Shown piece after piece: positions 62,559 through 64,000 of a stretch of 64,000 bases of DNA; position 1 is the first letter of the stretch, and the number at the start of each line of letters is the position of its first letter. A program made the position numbers and the translations under genes. This stretch comes from Bacteroidales bacterium (lineage in GTDB: Bacteria > Bacteroidota > Bacteroidia > Bacteroidales > UBA932): the NCBI GenBank assembly GCA_017502125.1, contig JAFVVN010000034.1:1-64000 (forward strand), read 5' to 3'. The notes beneath the pieces were generated by a model, which searched no databases, was not told the origin of the DNA, and worked only from the letters and a program-made list of their open reading frames with translations.

Positions 62559-64000
62559 GACTTGACAGGATATTGAAGGACAGCAGCTGTCTGTATGACA
62601 GCACATATGCTGCGACCGAGGTAAGTACGGTCTGCTGCGATTCGAGGAAGGTTTCCCACGGGTCGCTGTTCGTTGCCATCAAGGGATATGCCAGCGACGG
62701 GCATGACTATATAGCCGCATCCATAGGGAAAGGCGCTCGTGTGATTGTCTATGAAGATCAGGCTGCATTTGAAGCGCAGACTGCCACAATGGATCTGGAG
62801 GGAGTGGTTGCGGTGAAGACGGAATCGTCGAGGCACGCAATGGCCGTAATCGCAGCAAACTTCCATGACAATCCGTCCAATAAGCTCACCCTTGTGGGAA
62901 TCACAGGCACAAATGGAAAGACGACAACGGTGACACTTCTGCACAGGATGTTCACAGCAATGGGATACAACTGCGGACTTCTTTCCACAATAGCAAATTA
63001 TGTGGGTACAAGAGGGACAGAGGCGACGAACACCACATCCGATCCGCTGACCATCAACTCTCTGCTTGCAGAGATGGTCGATGCCGGATGCGAATACTGC
63101 TTCATGGAGGTGAGTTCTATCGGAGTGGAACAGGAGAGGATCACAGGACTGAAATTCAAGGCCGGAATATTCTCTAACCTTACCCATGACCACCTGGATT
63201 ATCACAAGACCTTTGCCGAGTACCTCAGATGCAAGAAGCTTTTCTTCGACACACTGCCTGCAGATGCCTTTGCCATCACAAACATCGATGACAGGAACGG
63301 CATGGTCATGATACAGAACACCAAGGCCAAGGTGGTGACCTATTCGCTCAGAAGCATGGCTGACCACACCAGCCGAATTGTGGAGCAGAGCTTCGAAGGA
63401 ATGCTCCTCAGGACTGACGGAGTGGAGAGCTGGAGCTGCCTCATAGGTCAGCACAATGCATACAACCTCCTTGCGATATACACCACAGCCGTGGTACTCG
63501 GAGCCGACCCGGAGGAGACACTCGTGGCTATGAGCACACTCAGACCGGCTCCAGGAAGGTTAGAAAACATCAAAGGACCGAAGGATATCTCAGTGATCAT
63601 AGATTACGCCCACACACCTGACGCTCTTGAAAACGTACTCAAGACCCTCAGGGAGATTGCACCGGGAAGAGAGCTTATATGCGTGTTCGGCTGCGGTGGT
63701 GACAGAGACAGGAGCAAACGTCCCGAGATGGGGCTCATAGCCCAGAAGATGGCAGACAGGATCATCGTCACCTCGGACAACAGCAGGACCGAAAAGACCA
63801 CCGACATCATGAATGACATAAAGTCGGGCATGGACATATCCGGAAAGGCCAGGTCGCTTTTCATCGAAGACAGGGAACAGGCCATCCGCACGGCGATAAT
63901 GCTGGCCGGAGAAGGTGCCACGATCCTTCTGGCAGGAAAGGGACACGAGACCTACCAGATCACAGGAACGGAAAAGAGACATTTTGACGAGAAGGAAATC
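62555..64000 (+). CDS. murE: UDP-MurNAc-tripeptide synthetase MurE, 3' end outside window
   Basis: 482 codons without stop, running off the edge; nearly the full enzyme (about 485-490). ATG overlaps the PBP stop (ATGA). Motifs: N-terminal DSRKVSHGSLFVAIKG, ATP loop GITGTNGKTTTVTLLH at about 115-130, NTTSDPLTINSLLAEMV, the carbamoylated-Lys region FSNLTHDHLDYHKTFAEY, and a substrate motif D408-N-S-R411 where DAP-adding enzymes have DNPR. It adds the third amino acid (meso-DAP likely) to UDP-MurNAc-Ala-Glu. Confidence 0.95.
   Translation, partial: MRLDRILKDSSCLYDSTYAATEVSTVCCDSRKVSHGSLFVAIKGYASDGHDYIAASIGKGARVIVYEDQAAFEAQTATMDLEGVVAVKTESSRHAMAVIAANFHDNPSNKLTLVGITGTNGKTTTVTLLHRMFTAMGYNCGLLSTIANYVGTRGTEATNTTSDPLTINSLLAEMVDAGCEYCFMEVSSIGVEQERITGLKFKAGIFSNLTHDHLDYHKTFAEYLRCKKLFFDTLPADAFAITNIDDRNGMVMIQNTKAKVVTYSLRSMADHTSRIVEQSFEGMLLRTDGVESWSCLIGQHNAYNLLAIYTTAVVLGADPEETLVAMSTLRPAPGRLENIKGPKDISVIIDYAHTPDALENVLKTLREIAPGRELICVFGCGGDRDRSKRPEMGLIAQKMADRIIVTSDNSRTEKTTDIMNDIKSGMDISGKARSLFIEDREQAIRTAIMLAGEGATILLAGKGHETYQITGTEKRHFDEKEI

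Noticed and set aside
62465..63454. 329-codon open frame antisense to murE and the PBP end
   Set aside because: murE motifs are unambiguous on the plus strand; the antisense product is Cys/His-rich and shows no recognisable domain.
1..64000. CRISPR arrays, insertion sequences, prophage or rRNA
   Set aside because: No array-like direct repeats with regular spacers, no transposase or integrase motifs, no phage structural genes and no rRNA sequence were seen.

Overview
The window comes from a member of the Bacteroidota, most likely order Bacteroidales. Signs of this are a SusC/SusD pair, BACON, DUF5689 and fimbrillin-like lipoproteins, a NigD-like lipoprotein, the fused KorA, a Bacteroidota-type omega subunit, and promoters of the form TTG-N19/20-TAnnTTTG with few Shine-Dalgarno sequences. 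Genus was not assigned. All statements come from reading the sequence; no database search was run.

Positions 1-23.6 kb (all minus strand) form the accessory part. Transcription order is: short peptide C, GLUG lipoprotein, lipoprotein with a DNase I-like phosphoesterase domain, histidine acid phosphatase, short peptides B and A, two tandem fimbrillin/GLUG paralogues, a fimbrillin-like lipoprotein, a BACON lipoprotein, SusC, SusD, a BACON/DUF5689 lipoprotein, an FAD-dependent oxidoreductase with a golvesin-like C-terminus, an S1/P1 nuclease and a beta-propeller lipoprotein cut by the window edge. Almost every product has a lipobox or signal peptide. No glycoside hydrolase or dedicated regulator is visible. 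Three phosphoester-cleaving enzymes with intact catalytic motifs suggest, as inference, a surface system for nucleic acid or organic phosphate scavenging.

Positions 23.7-29.7 kb (minus) hold a 2-oxoglutarate block: korA, korB, gdhA and an SLC13/DASS transporter. Positions 29.8-34.6 kb (minus) hold nadK-uppS-bamA-ompH. Positions 34.7-39.1 kb (plus) hold pdxJ, a second ompH-like gene, a GT4 glycosyltransferase and a LysM protein. Positions 39.1-44.0 kb (minus) hold recN, rpoZ, bamD, trxB and an SDR gene. A Fur-family gene and a CstA-family carrier converge at 44.58 kb, followed by a NigD-like lipoprotein, tRNA-His, a PIF1/RecD-like helicase, radC and upp.

Positions 51-58.6 kb hold rpoN, a SPOR protein, a small lipoprotein, miaB-glpK-glpF and an M23 peptidase. 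The window ends in the dcw cluster: mraZ, rsmH, ftsL-like, ftsI-type PBP and murE (cut by the edge). A four-unit 10-bp TGG repeat, the likely MraZ operator, lies just upstream of mraZ.

The most unusual items are the family of short Cys-containing peptides beside the GLUG lipoproteins, which the usual ORF length cut-off hides, and the reuse of one fimbrillin-like N-terminal domain in front of either a phosphoesterase or a GLUG domain.
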